In this document: piece by piece, positions 1 through 9,293 of the stretch
How the letters are laid out: each line of letters opens with the position of its first letter
How positions within the stretch are numbered: the stretch's first letter is position 1
Origin: Proteus hauseri ATCC 700826
GTDB lineage: Bacteria > Pseudomonadota > Gammaproteobacteria > Enterobacterales > Enterobacteriaceae
NCBI RefSeq assembly: GCF_001654965.1
Contig: NZ_LXEV01000031.1
Location: 62,001 to 126,000, forward strand
Direction of reading: 5' to 3'
DNA: 64,000 bases
Notes under the pieces: model-generated
The model's database searches: none
What the model was told of the DNA's origin: nothing
Seen by the model: only the letters and a program-made list of their open reading frames with translations
Translations under genes and position numbers: made by a program

Positions 1-424
1 TAACTCCCAATGATAAAATATTAAATAATGAAACTATTATTAGCCTAAAGTATAAATTAATATTTACCACTGCTATTAATGCGATACAACAAAAATAGGA
101 TATATCGTATCTCAAAATAAAAAGAATATTGCGCAGTAATAATATAAAGAAATTATTATCAATTCTCTTTTTTATCAAAAGATAACATTTAAGAATGATA
201 TCAAGGGATTATTATTGATAAAAAAGAGGATAAAAGTGAATTTTTTGTGATTAACACTTAATTTATGATAAAAAGTGAAAAAAGCATTTTTATCAGTTCT
301 TATTACAATTTAAATCGTCTGATTATTTTAACTTAAGCTAATAGAAAAATATCTTTTTTTGCAGTAATCTCACCGTCTTCATTTAGGTATTTTTGCCTTA
401 ATCATTACCAATGGTATTGCCAAC
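1..424. other. AT-rich gene-free stretch at window start
   Basis: No open reading frame with a ribosome site is visible. The stretch is very AT-rich with runs of A and T. It presumably holds the promoter of the DMT-type gene that follows and perhaps the 3' flank of a gene outside the window. Confidence 0.5.
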
Positions 425-769
425 ATGTTCTACAAATTGACTCCTATTATTTTATTGATTATTTCAAATATTTTTATGACCTTTGCTTGGTATGGTCACC
501 TTAAATATGGGAATAAACCTTTAATTATTGTTATTATTTTAAGCTGGCTAATCGCTTTTGTTGAATACTGTTTTGCTGTACCCGCTAATAGAATAGGCCA
601 TAATTACTACAGTGCAGCTGAATTAAAAACGATTCAAGAAGTCATTACTTTAACTATTTTTGCTATTTTTTCGGTTACTTACTTAGGTGAAAACTTCACG
701 TTAAACCATTTTATTGGCTTTCTTTTAATTGGTGCCGGCGCTTTATTTATTTTTAAAGGTCCTTTTTAA
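425..769 (+). CDS. DUF486/DMT-type small inner-membrane protein
   Basis: A 114-residue, highly hydrophobic protein with about four predicted membrane helices (roughly residues 5-22, 30-50, 70-86 and 92-110). The central segment with FVEYCFAVPANRIG, and the ending in GALFIFKGPF, fit the DUF486 group of short drug/metabolite-transporter-like proteins. Those proteins are about 110 residues, so this one looks full length. Substrate and function are unknown for the family. The gene stands alone and is followed by a strong terminator hairpin at 837. The ribosome site before the ATG is weak, but no better in-frame start is present. Confidence 0.75.
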   Translation: MFYKLTPIILLIISNIFMTFAWYGHLKYGNKPLIIVIILSWLIAFVEYCFAVPANRIGHNYYSAAELKTIQEVITLTIFAIFSVTYLGENFTLNHFIGFLLIGAGALFIFKGPF

Positions 770-836
770 AATAACTAAATAAACGAAGAAATAATTACTC
801 GTTTTATTGCTATCCCAGCTACTTTTTTTATCTATT

Positions 837-866
837 AACCTCATGATAAAAATGAGGTTTTTTTGT
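837..866 (+). terminator. Rho-independent terminator after the DUF486 gene
   Basis: Inverted repeat AACCTCAT / ATGAGGTT (837-844 and 852-859) with a 7-nt loop, followed directly by a T run. Confidence 0.75.
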
Positions 867-1178
867 ACTTTCCATATAGTCAATCGATTAATTTTAGTAC
901 AGCCCACTCTTTTTATACGCTATAAATAAGATTACAACATCGTTTATCATTAAGTCATATAATTTGCTTAATTAGTTTATATAAAATAATAGACTGCTTT
1001 AGTATAAATATAGTTGCCTCAAACCAGACTTTCCTCTTGAAAAAACATTTTCACTCAGCGCATAATGTACTCTCTTAAGAGAAGCATTGTTTCTCTGTCT
1101 TTTTATTGCCTCTCTTAAATAAATGCGCTGTTAAAGCGCCCCTTTGTTACTTTAACGTCAGATAAAATGGTATCTGGT
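867..1178. other. Intergenic region upstream of the ykgJ-like gene
   Basis: About 310 bases without a credible gene. AT-rich; it must contain the promoter of the Cys-cluster gene, but I cannot single out one. Confidence 0.4.
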
Positions 1179-1562
1179 ATGAGCAAACAGTCTAACGATT
1201 TTATTTATATGCAGGATAATCCCTGTATGCATTGTGGTGCTTGTTGCGCCTATTTTAGAGTCTCTTTCTATTGGGCAGAAATGGTCAGCGGCGGCGGTGT
1301 TGTTCCTGATGAATTAACAGAACCACTCACACCATTTTTATCTTGTATGAAAGGCACGAATGAAAAGAAACCTCGTTGTGCAAAACTGGTTGGGGAAGTA
1401 GGTGAATGTGTGAGTTGTACTATCTATGAACAGCGCCCTTCACCTTGCCGTGAGTTTAATCAGTCCTGGGTTAATGGCGTGCAAAATGAGGCTTGTGATC
1501 GTGCAAGAGCTGCTTATGGTCTTCCACCATTAACCAGAACCGAGCTACCACATTCAGCATAA
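1179..1562 (+). CDS. YkgJ family cysteine-cluster protein
   Basis: A 127-residue soluble protein with a dense cysteine pattern: CMHCGACC near the N-terminus, then PRC, ECVSC, SPC and EACD. This is the layout of the YkgJ/UPF0153 family (Fe-S or zinc-binding cysteine cluster proteins of unknown function; E. coli YkgJ is about 109 residues). An in-frame ATG at 1167 exists, but the ATG at 1179 (MSKQSN...) gives the usual family start. Standing alone, it is followed by a GGGG/CCCC hairpin around 1570-1582 without a T run. The metal bound and the substrate cannot be told from the sequence. Confidence 0.8.
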   Translation: MSKQSNDFIYMQDNPCMHCGACCAYFRVSFYWAEMVSGGGVVPDELTEPLTPFLSCMKGTNEKKPRCAKLVGEVGECVSCTIYEQRPSPCREFNQSWVNGVQNEACDRARAAYGLPPLTRTELPHSA

Positions 1563-1774
1563 TACATCAGAGGGGTTAGCCCCTCCTGATCCATCAAGAT
1601 CACACTATTAGACTTATTTTAATAAAAACAAGAAAAACCACGAAAAATATCATTATAAAATAATATGTTAGTTTGACTTTGCGTTTAAAACATCTAGTAT
1701 AGATAGTAATCGAGTAATAATGTGTATTTAGTGAGGTTTTTTATTTAAAAATAGTCGTTATCTTGGAGGGCATT

Positions 1775-1864
1775 ATGATTAGTAGCTCTTTTTTTATCCT
1801 TTTTTTATCTTTCATCTGTTCTATCGCCGTCGTTAGTATGTTACTAGGTGGCTTAGAGGATTAA
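1775..1864 (+). CDS. Possible 29-residue single-pass membrane peptide
   Basis: ATG at 1775 is preceded by GGAGGG at about 7 nt, one of the best ribosome sites in this region. The 29-residue product starts MISSSFFILF, is nearly all hydrophobic to residue 25, and ends in GGLED. It would be one membrane helix with a short acidic tail, the shape of known enterobacterial small membrane proteins. It is followed by a strong hairpin at 1906-1941, consistent with a short separate transcript. I do not recognise a family. It is too short for statistical coding evidence, so it could be chance. Confidence 0.4.
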   Translation: MISSSFFILFLSFICSIAVVSMLLGGLED

Positions 1865-1905
1865 TTATGAATATTTCTGATGAAAATATTCTTCCCCAGC
1901 AATAA

Positions 1906-1941
1906 CGCCCATACTCAATTTATTAAAAAAGTGTATGGGCG
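1906..1941 (+). terminator. Hairpin after the small ORF
   Basis: Perfect 9-bp stem CGCCCATAC / GTATGGGCG with an 18-nt loop, followed by an AT-rich but T-poor tail. Likely the transcript end of the small ORF. Confidence 0.5.
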
Positions 1942-2085
1942 ATTATTTAATTCTCTATTTATCAGATAACTAAATTATCCATTTATTATCTAAAGTTGAT
2001 AATTCAGTTTTATTTTTTAAATTAAACTAAGCTTTCAATCTATATTTTACTTGCTTATTTTTACTTATCGTTTTTAATCACTATT

Positions 2086-2691
2086 TTAATAACTATAGTG
2101 TCCTGTTATTTTCCACGAAAACAAAACATCCTCAGCCACTTGCCCAAAACCGATATTGTGCATTACCAAATAGCGTTTGTTATCACGACTTTTACTATCC
2201 ACCACAATACCAATATGAGGTCGCCCATTATCTAAACGCCAACTAACAATATCCCCAGGAAGATAATCAGCCGCATTTTTAGTTATTGGTTTTACTTTTC
2301 CTTTGCGTGAAAAAAACACCTCTAAATTAGGCACTCTTCGGTGATCAATATTAGTATCAGGTTTTGTTAATCCCCACATACGATGACTAGGGTAAGCAGA
2401 AAAATGGGCTTTTATATCTTCATGTAGTAATTTTTGTAAATCGATACCAACACCTCGATAACTACGAATAACCACATCACTACACACCCCATAATTTTCA
2501 GGCACATCGCCATTAGGGTAATCTATCTTACGATAAGCGGGATCGTAAAAAACAGCACTTGGTAAATTGCTCGCATGTTCCACCAGCTGTTTATTTTGTT
2601 CAGGTGTTAACGCTTGAGCATTAGAAAAAGGTATAAAAAATAATGCAGATAAAAGAGGTGCGATGATTTTCAATAGTGAGTCTCCATGCAA
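2086..2691 (-). CDS. YijF-like DUF1287 exported protein
   Basis: A 201-residue protein with an N-terminal signal peptide (hydrophobic stretch KIIAPLLSALFFIPFSNAQA) followed by a DUF1287 domain. Recognisable signatures are YPNGDVPENYGVCSDVV (a Cys in an NlpC/P60-like setting), DYLPGDIVSW and HIGIVVDS. DUF1287 proteins such as E. coli YijF are periplasmic and have the look of cysteine peptidase-fold proteins, but no substrate is known. The ATG at 2691 has no ribosome site. A TTG at 2673 has GGAG 8 nt upstream and would begin right at the signal peptide (MKIIAPLL...), so 2673 may be the true start. Confidence 0.8.
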   Translation of the reverse strand: MHGDSLLKIIAPLLSALFFIPFSNAQALTPEQNKQLVEHASNLPSAVFYDPAYRKIDYPNGDVPENYGVCSDVVIRSYRGVGIDLQKLLHEDIKAHFSAYPSHRMWGLTKPDTNIDHRRVPNLEVFFSRKGKVKPITKNAADYLPGDIVSWRLDNGRPHIGIVVDSKSRDNKRYLVMHNIGFGQVAEDVLFSWKITGHYSY

Positions 2692-2786
2692 GTTAGGTGT
2701 CCATAATTATTTATTGTGTATTATTAGCAATGATAATTAGCTAAGTAGACTAACAAAAAAATGAGCGAACTCTTAATTATTAAGAA

Positions 2787-2826
2787 TAAAAAAACCGAGC
2801 CCTCTTTTACAAGATAAGCTCGGTAT
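2787..2826 (-). terminator. Terminator of the MFS gene
   Basis: On the minus strand ACCGAGC ... GCTCGGT followed by six or more T, just after the stop at 2867. Confidence 0.8.
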
Positions 2827-2866
2827 AAAATAAACAAGAAAGAGAGAGATAAAAGCTAAAAATAGG

Positions 2867-4033
2867 TTAGTTCAATACAATATGACTCTTACGACGTAAG
2901 CTTGCGAAGAGCATATAAACAGCCGTTGCTAATAACACAACAAAAAAGAAGTTCATAATACCGTCATTCGCCTGAGACATAAAAATACCTGCGCCTAATG
3001 GGCCTATTGCTGAGCCAATGCTATAGCTCAATAACATAATTTGTGTAATAGCAACGATATAACTCGCATTTACATGGTCACACGCCAAAGTAATTGCGAT
3101 AGGATAAAGTGCAAAAGAAGACATTCCTAACAATCCCAGAGCAACAATTAGCACTATATAATCGTTAGACAAATAGGTTATTCCCATTGCAAACACACCA
3201 ACTAAACACATCATTGCTAATAACAATGTCTTGCTCATTATCACTGACAATTTACTAATAATAGGCTGAACAACCATTCCACCTAAAATAATGGCAGCCA
3301 TTAATACACCGATTTGATCGGTAGTAAATTGTCCTTGATTTAATGCTAGCGGCATCATCCCATAGATACTGCCCATCACTACACCAGAAACCATACAGCC
3401 CACTAAAGCGGCTTTATTTAAACGGCTTATCTGTTTTAATGACAAACTTTTATGTACATGTCCTTGTGGCTGCCCTTGTTTAAAAAACAACGGAGGTAAT
3501 ACCGCGATTAATAACAGCGCTAATACCGCCATAAAAGGAATAGTACCCTGAGTACCAATTGTACCAATCGCTAATTGCCCCAATGTTGTGCCACCATAAA
3601 GCGAGGTCATATAAAAGCCCAAGCGTTTAGCTCGTTCTTTAGGATTATCACCAATTAATAGCCATGATTCGACAACAACAAAAATACCTGCAACCGCCAT
3701 ACCGCCGATAAAGCGCGATACCATCCATACTGATAAATAAGGCAACAACGGTAATATACTGACAGTTAATGCCAGTAATAATAAAAATACAACGAATGAA
3801 AGACGATGCCCTATTCTTGCAATAATAGGTTCTATCATCACTGAACCTATTAATAATCCAATAAAATAAATACTTGCTAACCAGCTAGCATAAAGAGTAT
3901 CAAACCCAAAACTATCCATTGATAGTGGTATTAAACTCATTAAATAGCCTGATGCGATAGCAAATACCGTTAACCCAGCTACAGGTACTAATGTACCGTC
4001 GCCTTTGCGTACCAAAGTAGTGTTCTGTTTCAC
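2867..4033 (-). CDS. MFS transporter, YcaD-like
   Basis: A major facilitator protein of about 388 residues with roughly 12 hydrophobic segments. The motif-A-like loop (GSVMIEPIIARIGHRLS) follows TM2, and the segment VVVESWLLIGDNPKERAKRLG is characteristic of YcaD-type transporters. Members are putative inner-membrane exporters without a proven substrate. The open frame extends to a TTG at 4054, but a GTG at 4033 has GGAG 9 nt upstream and gives a normal N-terminus (MKQNTTLVRK...), so 4033 is preferred. It is monocistronic, with its own terminator at 2787. No neighbouring gene suggests the substrate. Confidence 0.8.
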   Translation of the reverse strand: MKQNTTLVRKGDGTLVPVAGLTVFAIASGYLMSLIPLSMDSFGFDTLYASWLASIYFIGLLIGSVMIEPIIARIGHRLSFVVFLLLLALTVSILPLLPYLSVWMVSRFIGGMAVAGIFVVVESWLLIGDNPKERAKRLGFYMTSLYGGTTLGQLAIGTIGTQGTIPFMAVLALLLIAVLPPLFFKQGQPQGHVHKSLSLKQISRLNKAALVGCMVSGVVMGSIYGMMPLALNQGQFTTDQIGVLMAAIILGGMVVQPIISKLSVIMSKTLLLAMMCLVGVFAMGITYLSNDYIVLIVALGLLGMSSFALYPIAITLACDHVNASYIVAITQIMLLSYSIGSAIGPLGAGIFMSQANDGIMNFFFVVLLATAVYMLFASLRRKSHIVLN

Positions 4034-4411
4034 TACCCTCGTCTCCACACTCAAACGGTTGATAATGCGCTGCTTTTTCGATGCCAGATATTGGCAAAAC
4101 GTTCATCTAGGAAAGATGATTGTTTTCATGATAAAAGCAGTGGATGGCGTCCCTAATTTCAGGAGACGCGAATATAGCTTGTTACTCAGCACAAATAAAA
4201 TTATAAAATCTAATGCCAGAAAATAATTTTATTTATCCTATAAGTTATTATCGCCTTTTCTTGCGAAAAGAATAGCCTCTCTAGCAATTTTATTTTTATA
4301 AAAATAAAATTAATTCTATATTAATAATATTACGATAAAATACGGAGATAAGATTAATCATTATCCTACCGTTATAAGATAGGATAATGACAAATAAACT
4401 ATTACAATCAA
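4034..4411. other. Intergenic region between the esterase and MFS genes
   Basis: About 375 bases. It contains the MFS promoter side, a small GCGTC/GACGC hairpin at about 4148-4170, and a 10-bp inverted repeat CATTATCCTA / TAGGATAATG (4359-4389) just behind the esterase stop that could end the esterase transcript. A 73-codon plus-strand ORF overlapping the MFS start has no ribosome site and is not believed. Confidence 0.45.
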
Positions 4412-5269
4412 TTACTCTGCACTATAACTAATCGCCGTTTTAATGGCGTCTGGGATAGAACCGCCATGTGTCTTTCCAGCAAAAAGCTGAAAATCACACT
4501 GTTTCCCTGCTTCAGATAAATAATGACATAATTGGCGAGGCGTTAGCCAACTACTGCGACCTTTATGATTTTGCTGTTGCTCTTGATTCATTTTGGAAAG
4601 ATCGGGAGTTTCTTCTTTTTCGCCAAGGGTAATAGTCACTGAAATATCATTAGGAATAACTTGCCATTTCTCTTTAGCTATCCATTCCCCTTTTCCCCAC
4701 CATAATGATGGGCTTGCCGCAGTATAATGCTGGAAAGTCTCAGGGTGATTCAATAAAACATATAGCGTAAACACCCCTCCAAAAGAGTGACCAAATAATG
4801 AACGTTTAGTAATGGTTAAATTAGCTGTTTCGATTTGATTATCTGCATAAGGTTTTACCTGCGTTAGAATAAACTGGTAAAAACGCTCCGCATTACCACC
4901 TTGTTTAAACTCATCTCCTGTTACTTCTGGCGTATAATCACGCGTACGCTCAGGAATAAAATAAGCTTGATCACCAACATAGCCAATACTAACAATAACA
5001 GGTAACGGCATACTATTTTGTTCAACGATTTCATTAACTATTAATGGAAATTGCGCATTACCATCAACCGAATAAAGTAGCGAGGTTTTTGTTGTTGCTT
5101 TAGGAATAGCAAGGAAAATACGATATTGTTCGCCTTGATAATCCATCTCTTTTTCGGTTATTTGATAATATTCTTGAACCTGAGGATTTATTTCTGGAAC
5201 CTCCTGATTAGGTCTTGCTTGTACTAAAGAGGACAACATAATCATTCCACATAAGATGAGTATTCGCAT
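4412..5269 (-). CDS. Periplasmic IroE-like siderophore esterase (alpha/beta hydrolase)
   Basis: A 285-residue protein with a signal peptide (about residues 1-18, cleaved after SLVQA). The nucleophile motif GHSFGG puts the catalytic Ser at 162, SPSLWW follows at 186-191, and a late histidine (GKTHGGS, His268) completes the triad. This is the esterase D / IroE-Fes fold; IroE acts in the periplasm to hydrolyse catecholate siderophore ester bonds. The next gene upstream on the same strand is a TonB-dependent receptor, which supports an iron-uptake role. A strong hairpin at 5342 lies between them, so expression may be only partly coupled. The exact substrate is an inference. Confidence 0.75.
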   Translation of the reverse strand: MRILILCGMIMLSSLVQARPNQEVPEINPQVQEYYQITEKEMDYQGEQYRIFLAIPKATTKTSLLYSVDGNAQFPLIVNEIVEQNSMPLPVIVSIGYVGDQAYFIPERTRDYTPEVTGDEFKQGGNAERFYQFILTQVKPYADNQIETANLTITKRSLFGHSFGGVFTLYVLLNHPETFQHYTAASPSLWWGKGEWIAKEKWQVIPNDISVTITLGEKEETPDLSKMNQEQQQNHKGRSSWLTPRQLCHYLSEAGKQCDFQLFAGKTHGGSIPDAIKTAISYSAE

Positions 5270-5332
5270 AAGTCAGATACACTGTAAGTAATAAGAAAAG
5301 CGTAATCGTCAATAATATAATCAGATATAGCG

Positions 5333-5369
5333 GTAAAAAATAAACCTCATGTATAACATGAGGTTTATT
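5333..5369 (-). terminator. Terminator between the TonB receptor and the esterase
   Basis: AAACCTCATG / CATGAGGTTT with a 5-nt loop, followed on the minus strand by a T-rich run, directly behind the receptor stop. Confidence 0.7.
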
Positions 5370-5383
5370 TAAATCGAATAAAA

Positions 5384-7423
5384 TTAGAAGCTATATTTTA
5401 CATTGGCCCAATAACGACGACCTTCATCAACAACCCAGTTGCCGCCTTTGTCATTTACTGCGGGACCTGTTTCATCGGTAATATTTAATACAGCCAAATT
5501 AAACAGCGTATTTTTATTAATGTTATATGTCATACCTAAATCAAATGTGGTGTAACCACTACGATAACGCGCACCCGTAAAACCATTACGTTGTGCAGCC
5601 CATATCTGCTTACCTGTATAAGCCGTATTTGCGTAGAAGCTCATATCTTCATTAAAATCCCAATCCACTCGTGCATTCGCGCTGTGTTTTGGTGTCATAT
5701 CCAATGGATAACCTTTTAATGACTCACCTGAACCTAATTTCTCATCATCACTTTTACGTTTTGAATTGATATAAGTGTAATTAGCATTTACACGCCAATC
5801 TTCAGCAATAGGGAATGCAATTGCCGTTTCTATCCCTTTAATATTCGCTTTACCTACATTATCGTACTGATAAAGTTTTAAGCCTGTGATTGGATCTATT
5901 TCACCCGTATCGTAATTAGTCAGTTTGTCTTTAAATTCAGTATTAAAGAATGTCAAACTGGCTGTAATACCATCGCCATTGTCATAACCAATACCAATCT
6001 CTTCACTTACAGAGGTTTCAGGTTTTAAATCACGATTACCATACATAATCGCACGACCTTTTTCTGTTGAAGTACCGTATTCAGGGCTTAATTCACGTAA
6101 ACTCGGGGCTTTAAAGGCTTTAGCTATTCCCCCTTTTAACGTAAATTCATCGGTTAAATGATAAACAGCATAAGCTCTTGGATTCCAATGATTACCATAA
6201 TATTCATGATCATCAAGACGTAACCCACCAGTTAAGGCTAAATTATCAGTGACACTATATTCATTTTCAATAAACAGAGCTTTTTGATCAGCCGTTACTG
6301 TTGATTGTTTGATTTCATCTTTACCAAGAGAAGATTCATCTTTTAAGCGAGCATATTGATATTGACCACCAAAGGTCATCACATTATCAGGTAAGAATGC
6401 TGTGAATTTGGCATCAAATACCGTGTTGGTGATTTCAGGGCGACGATCTTCATAAAACTCATGACGATCTTTCGTCTTTTCATCAATCTCTTCTGTTTTA
6501 GTGATACGTTTAGTCTGTTCTTGATAAACGCTTAATTCAGAATGCAAGATATCCATCTGATTTTTATATGTTAAAGCCCAATGATTGCGGTCATTATTGG
6601 TCTCTAGCATTTTATTTTCATCAGCTTTACCACCACGGATAGTAAATTCACTCATCGATTTGCCGGGTGTGGTTGTGCGCTGTTGTGTAGTACGACCCGC
6701 TTCTAATAAAAATGTCTGGTTATCTGTTGGGGTAAAAGCCAATTTCGCAGTAATATTTTTATTATCATTTCTGCCTTGACCGTAAGTAATTTTATCTTCA
6801 GCTCGTAAATAACCACCACCATAAAGCTGTAAGCCTAATTTATCTTCGATAAGTGGTCCTGAGAGATAAAAATCACCATTAATAGAATCACCTGCATCGC
6901 GATTATGTTGAATAGTTCCCCCCACACCAATAGAGCCATGCCACTCTTTAGTTATAGGTTTTGTAATAATATTAATTACCCCGCCCATCGCATCAGAACC
7001 ATACAGTGATGACATAGGTCCGCGAATAACTTCAATTCGTTCTATGGCTTCAACGGGTGGAATAAATCCCCCTTCATAACCACCACTTCCATTTGGACGT
7101 GATTCACGGCTATTTTGACGTTTGCCATCCACCATAATCAGTGTGTAGTCACCCGGTAAACCGCGAATTGTAATTTCTTGTTTGTTCGCATTACCGTTAA
7201 CACTCACACCTTCAACACCTTTAACCGCATCAGCAAGATCATGAACGGGTTTTTTGGCAAGTTGTTCTTTGCTAATAACAGTGATACTTGCTGGTGCATC
7301 GGTGAGTTGCTGTGCAAAGCCGGAGGCTGAAACAACCAATCTTTCCTCTTTGTTTTCTTGTGCATAGAGAGGATAAGAGGCGGCAAAAATACAGGCTGCT
7401 AAAAGGCCTATTTTATAATTCAT
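5384..7423 (-). CDS. ireA: TonB-dependent outer-membrane iron receptor, IreA-like
   Basis: A 679-residue receptor. The signal peptide ends at about residue 21 (PLYA|QEN), a TonB box follows (EERLVVSA, 26-33), then a plug domain (VTVI-type start, IRGLPGDYTLIMVDGKRQ, IERIEVIRGPMSSLYGSDAMGG) and a beta barrel ending in the typical aromatic residue (VKYSF). The length is close to that of E. coli IreA, and P. mirabilis is known to carry an IreA receptor, hence the symbol; a catecholate-siderophore relative cannot be excluded. It takes up a ferric siderophore using TonB energy. Two Fur-box-like sequences lie 30-80 nt upstream, and an esterase that could process the ligand lies downstream. Confidence 0.75.
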   Translation of the reverse strand: MNYKIGLLAACIFAASYPLYAQENKEERLVVSASGFAQQLTDAPASITVISKEQLAKKPVHDLADAVKGVEGVSVNGNANKQEITIRGLPGDYTLIMVDGKRQNSRESRPNGSGGYEGGFIPPVEAIERIEVIRGPMSSLYGSDAMGGVINIITKPITKEWHGSIGVGGTIQHNRDAGDSINGDFYLSGPLIEDKLGLQLYGGGYLRAEDKITYGQGRNDNKNITAKLAFTPTDNQTFLLEAGRTTQQRTTTPGKSMSEFTIRGGKADENKMLETNNDRNHWALTYKNQMDILHSELSVYQEQTKRITKTEEIDEKTKDRHEFYEDRRPEITNTVFDAKFTAFLPDNVMTFGGQYQYARLKDESSLGKDEIKQSTVTADQKALFIENEYSVTDNLALTGGLRLDDHEYYGNHWNPRAYAVYHLTDEFTLKGGIAKAFKAPSLRELSPEYGTSTEKGRAIMYGNRDLKPETSVSEEIGIGYDNGDGITASLTFFNTEFKDKLTNYDTGEIDPITGLKLYQYDNVGKANIKGIETAIAFPIAEDWRVNANYTYINSKRKSDDEKLGSGESLKGYPLDMTPKHSANARVDWDFNEDMSFYANTAYTGKQIWAAQRNGFTGARYRSGYTTFDLGMTYNINKNTLFNLAVLNITDETGPAVNDKGGNWVVDEGRRYWANVKYSF

Positions 7424-7453
7424 AATAATTCCCTGAGATTAAAACGATTATAT

Positions 7454-7505
7454 AAATGAGAATTATTAATATTATCTTAATCAATTATTGATGAGAATGA
7501 TTTTC
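7454..7505 (-). promoter_or_regulatory. Two Fur-box-like sequences before the iron receptor
   Basis: AAATGAGAATTATTAATAT (7454-7472) and ATTGATGAGAATGATTTTC (7487-7505) both resemble the 19-bp Fur consensus of repeated GATAAT-type hexamers. Their position 30-80 nt before the start of a TonB receptor is where repression by ferric iron through Fur would be expected. Confidence 0.55.
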
Positions 7506-7594
7506 TTTATCTATTAACTATTTTTTTTTAATCTACATCAAAGCAAATTTACGCAATTGTTGATAACTCAAGGAATTTATCACTCAGTGCTCAC

Positions 7595-7637
7595 AAAAAA
7601 GAGCAAGCGACTTAGCCACTTGCCCTTTTCTTGTAGG
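7595..7637 (-). terminator. Terminator of the Na+/galactose symporter gene
   Basis: On the minus strand GGGCAAGTGG ... CGCTTGCTC followed by TTTTTT, shortly after the stop at 7659. One or two mismatches in the stem. Confidence 0.65.
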
Positions 7638-7658
7638 GGATTATTTCGGTTCTAATAA

Positions 7659-9293
7659 TTACCAGAAGACGGCATACAACACACAAAGAATAATCATGAT
7701 GATATAAGAGGAAATATTAAATCCACTTTGTGTTTTAAAGGTTGTATCAGTCAGCGCAATAGCACCAACGCTATCATCTGTTTTAGTTGAAGTTAAACTC
7801 ACTAAACCAATCACCACCGTGGTAAAGATAAAGGTGTACATCATCTGGTCAAGGAATGGCATACCTAATGGCATTAGTTTTAAGAATAACGCAAAAGGAA
7901 TGGATAATACGACCCCCATAATGGCTCCTTTTGCATTGGTTTTTTTCCAAAACAGACCTAACAAGAATACAGCTAAAATTCCTGGACTCACTAAGCCAGT
8001 ATATTCTTGAATATATTGGAATGCCTGATCGATGCCGCCTAATAGTGGTGCGATAAAACAAGCAATAATCAATGCGACTACAGCACTAATACGTCCCACA
8101 TTAACTAAGCGAGTTTCTGATGCTTTTGGCCCCACATATTCTTTGTAGATATCCATCGTGAAAATAGTCGCGATAGAGTTAAGCATTGAAGCTAATGAAG
8201 AAACAATAGCAGCCGCCAATGCAGCAAATACCAAGCCTTTTGCACCAACAGGTAAGAATTGAGTTAACCAAGGATAAGCTTTATCAGCTTGCCCCATTGT
8301 TGGAATATGCTCTTGAGCCATTGTTCCTAAGCCTGCCATTAATTCAGGATTAGTCGTAATAACAAATGCAGCGATCCCCGGCACTACCACTAAAATAGGC
8401 ACAATTAATTTTAAGAAAGCGGCAAAAACTAAACCTTTTTGAGCTTCATTAATAGATTTAGCGGCTAACGCGCGTTGAATGATATATTGGTTAAAACCCC
8501 AATAATAAAGATTAGCAACCCATAACCCACCGATAAGCACAGCGATACCTGGTAAGTTCATAAACTGCGGATTTTCTTTTTCTAAAATCATTTTAAAGTG
8601 GTCAGGAGCAGCCGCGGTCATTTTCGCTAAGCCTTCTGTTATACCTCCATCACCACCGATATAACTTACCGCTAATATTGTCGTAAACAAGCCCCCTAAA
8701 ATAAGGAAAAAGACTTGTACCACATCCGTCCAAGCTACAGCCGAAAGACCACCATAAAGAGAATAGACCACGGCAAATAGGGCAAGGCCCACTATTGCAT
8801 ACATCATTGGCACACCAAGAATAGTTTCTAATGCCAATGAACCTAAATAAAGAACTGAAGTTAAGTTAACGAAAATAAATAACGCCAGCCAAAATACCGC
8901 TAGGATCGTTTTTAAATTACGACTTTTAAAGCGGTTTTCGACAAATTCAGGAATGGTGTAAATCCCTTTTTCGATAAATACAGGTAAAAAGTATTTAGCA
9001 ACAATAATTAGCGTAAGAGCCGCCATCCATTCATAAGAAGCGATCGCTAAACCAATAGAAAAGCCAGAACCAGACATACCAATAAATTGTTCTGCTGAAA
9101 TATTAGCGGCAATCAACGAAGAACCAATTGCCCACCAAGGCAGTGTTTTACCTGCAAGAAAGTAATCTTTGGTTCCTTTTTTTTCACCATTTTTAGTACG
9201 AGAGACCCATAATCCCACACTAATAATGATCACAACATAGAGGGCAAAGATTGCATAATCTATTGTGCTTAATCCAACACCTTCTGTATGCAT
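7659..9293 (-). CDS. sglT: Sodium/galactose (glucose) symporter, SglT type
   Basis: A 544-residue solute:sodium symporter with about 14 hydrophobic helices. It matches the well-studied Vibrio parahaemolyticus vSGLT (543 residues) almost throughout, including SLIAANISAEQFIGMSGSG (sugar- and sodium-site helix), LYYWGFNQYIIQR (sugar site Asn/Tyr) and AALAAAIVSSLASMLNS (sodium-site serines). It imports galactose or glucose with Na+ across the inner membrane. The gene sits beside galR and galETKM on the same strand and has its own GalR-type operator at 9337, so galactose is the likely physiological substrate. A terminator follows at 7595. Function is inferred from similarity and context. Confidence 0.88.
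   Translation of the reverse strand: MHTEGVGLSTIDYAIFALYVVIIISVGLWVSRTKNGEKKGTKDYFLAGKTLPWWAIGSSLIAANISAEQFIGMSGSGFSIGLAIASYEWMAALTLIIVAKYFLPVFIEKGIYTIPEFVENRFKSRNLKTILAVFWLALFIFVNLTSVLYLGSLALETILGVPMMYAIVGLALFAVVYSLYGGLSAVAWTDVVQVFFLILGGLFTTILAVSYIGGDGGITEGLAKMTAAAPDHFKMILEKENPQFMNLPGIAVLIGGLWVANLYYWGFNQYIIQRALAAKSINEAQKGLVFAAFLKLIVPILVVVPGIAAFVITTNPELMAGLGTMAQEHIPTMGQADKAYPWLTQFLPVGAKGLVFAALAAAIVSSLASMLNSIATIFTMDIYKEYVGPKASETRLVNVGRISAVVALIIACFIAPLLGGIDQAFQYIQEYTGLVSPGILAVFLLGLFWKKTNAKGAIMGVVLSIPFALFLKLMPLGMPFLDQMMYTFIFTTVVIGLVSLTSTKTDDSVGAIALTDTTFKTQSGFNISSYIIMIILCVLYAVFW

Larger units (their letters stand above)
1563..2085. other. Intergenic region with small-ORF candidates
   Basis: About 520 bases between the ykgJ-like gene and the yijF-like gene. 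It contains one short ORF with a good ribosome site (1775-1864), an even shorter one directly behind it (1867-1905, 12 codons) and a strong hairpin at 1906-1941. Otherwise it is AT-rich with no recognisable feature. Confidence 0.5.

Noticed and set aside
1566-1588. GGGG-TTAG-CCCC hairpin after the ykgJ-like gene as a terminator
   Set aside because: Short stem with mismatches and no T run behind it; could be chance.
1867-1905. 12-codon ORF behind the small membrane peptide
   Set aside because: Too short to support; no separate ribosome site.
4005-4226. 73-codon plus-strand ORF overlapping the start of the MFS gene
   Set aside because: No ribosome site, no recognisable family, and most of it is antisense to the MFS coding start and its control region.
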